From the NCBI RefSeq assembly GCF_041320595.1, contig NZ_CP166625.1, forward strand, positions 5,020,001-5,084,000: DNA of 64,000 nt, given 5' to 3'. Position 1 is the stretch's first letter, and every line of letters begins with the position of its first letter. A program made the translations under genes and the position numbers. This document shows, in pieces, positions 63,857 through 64,000 of the stretch. This DNA comes from Pleomorphomonas sp. PLEO (lineage in GTDB: Bacteria > Pseudomonadota > Alphaproteobacteria > Rhizobiales > Pleomorphomonadaceae). The notes under the pieces are model-generated. The model was not told where the DNA came from, searched no databases, and saw only the letters and a program-made list of their open reading frames with translations.

Positions 63857-64000
63857 TGCGTCAAAGCAAGGTTCTCACCATCGGCGAAGTGCTGGTGGAA
63901 ATCGTCGCCACCGAGCGTGGCGATGGCTTTCGCGAGCCGGTCAAGCTGATCGGTCCCTTTCCCTCCGGCGCGCCGGCCATCTTCATCGATCAGGTGGGCA
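63856..64000 (+). CDS. PfkB-family sugar kinase, N-terminal fragment
   Basis: First 48 codons of a gene cut by the window end. The start shares one base with the permease stop (TAATG). It opens with [20 protein letters not shown] and [18 protein letters not shown], which matches the N-terminal substrate-binding strand and GGxP-type motif of fructokinase/ribokinase-like PfkB kinases. With the ABC importer it probably forms an uptake-and-phosphorylation unit, like the rhizobial frcBCAK locus. Confidence 0.75.
   Translation, partial: MRQSKVLTIGEVLVEIVATERGDGFREPVKLIGPFPSGAPAIFIDQVG

Overview
The window is GC-rich alphaproteobacterial chromosome, most likely from the order Hyphomicrobiales (Rhizobiales). 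The evidence is an adjacent divK/pleD pair, a DUF3572 gene next to dinB, and a tRNA-His with no G-1 and an A73 discriminator. Nothing indicates a plasmid, a phage or a CRISPR array. A three-subunit NAD-linked [FeFe]-hydrogenase suggests a facultatively anaerobic, possibly fermentative member; Pleomorphomonadaceae is a guess, not something the sequence proves.

Layout. 1-4.8 kb: end of a ROK-family gene, a D-aminopeptidase, and an SsuABC/TauABC-like ABC importer. 5.5-9.0 kb: pleD, divK, DUF3572 and dinB. 9.1-11.7 kb: an Lrp-type regulator divergent from arginase and ornithine cyclodeaminase (arginine to proline). 11.6-16.2 kb: a small membrane protein, a chemoreceptor, tRNA-His(GTG), a decayed gene, a small exported protein with three WDPADSAF-type repeats, and tRNA-Arg(CCG). 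16.2-22.5 kb: siderophore uptake (SIP-type reductase, Cys-rich small protein, TonB receptor, AraC regulator, RhtX/FptX-like MFS permease). 22.9-31.0 kb: an aldo/keto-reductase-fold protein without its catalytic residues, followed by five PLP enzymes (cystathionine beta-synthase, cystathionine gamma-lyase, threonine aldolase, and two fold-type-II enzymes). 31.1-35.2 kb: the [FeFe]-hydrogenase operon. 35.7-40.0 kb: a membrane protein, a PilZ-containing chemoreceptor and a ChrA-type transporter. 40.3-44.3 kb: ECF sigma factor, membrane-anchored putative anti-sigma factor, CpxP-like protein, DUF1800 and DUF1501 proteins. 44.4-52.2 kb: a minus-strand operon with a ribose-type ABC importer, PHP-type metallohydrolase, amidotransferase-like protein, PfkB kinase, BtpA/SgcQ protein and M20 carbamoylase/amidohydrolase. 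52.5-59.9 kb: XRE-cupin and GntR regulators, a Cys/Met-type PLP lyase and a MalK/Ugp-type sugar importer. 60.3-64.0 kb: a second ribose-type ABC importer and the start of a PfkB kinase.

Most genes supply uptake and catabolism of amino acids, sulfur amino acids and sugar-like compounds. The findings I rate highest are: (i) the structured 5' leader of the threonine aldolase gene, where one segment can pair either upstream or with the start codon; (ii) the 44.4-52.2 kb operon, whose enzyme set suggests an uncharacterised route for a sugar compound carrying an amide or ureido group; (iii) the hydrogenase whose NuoF-like subunit lacks the C-terminal ferredoxin domain; and (iv) the active-site-less aldo/keto reductase beside the transsulfuration genes. 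All assignments come from reading motifs and context; no database search was run.
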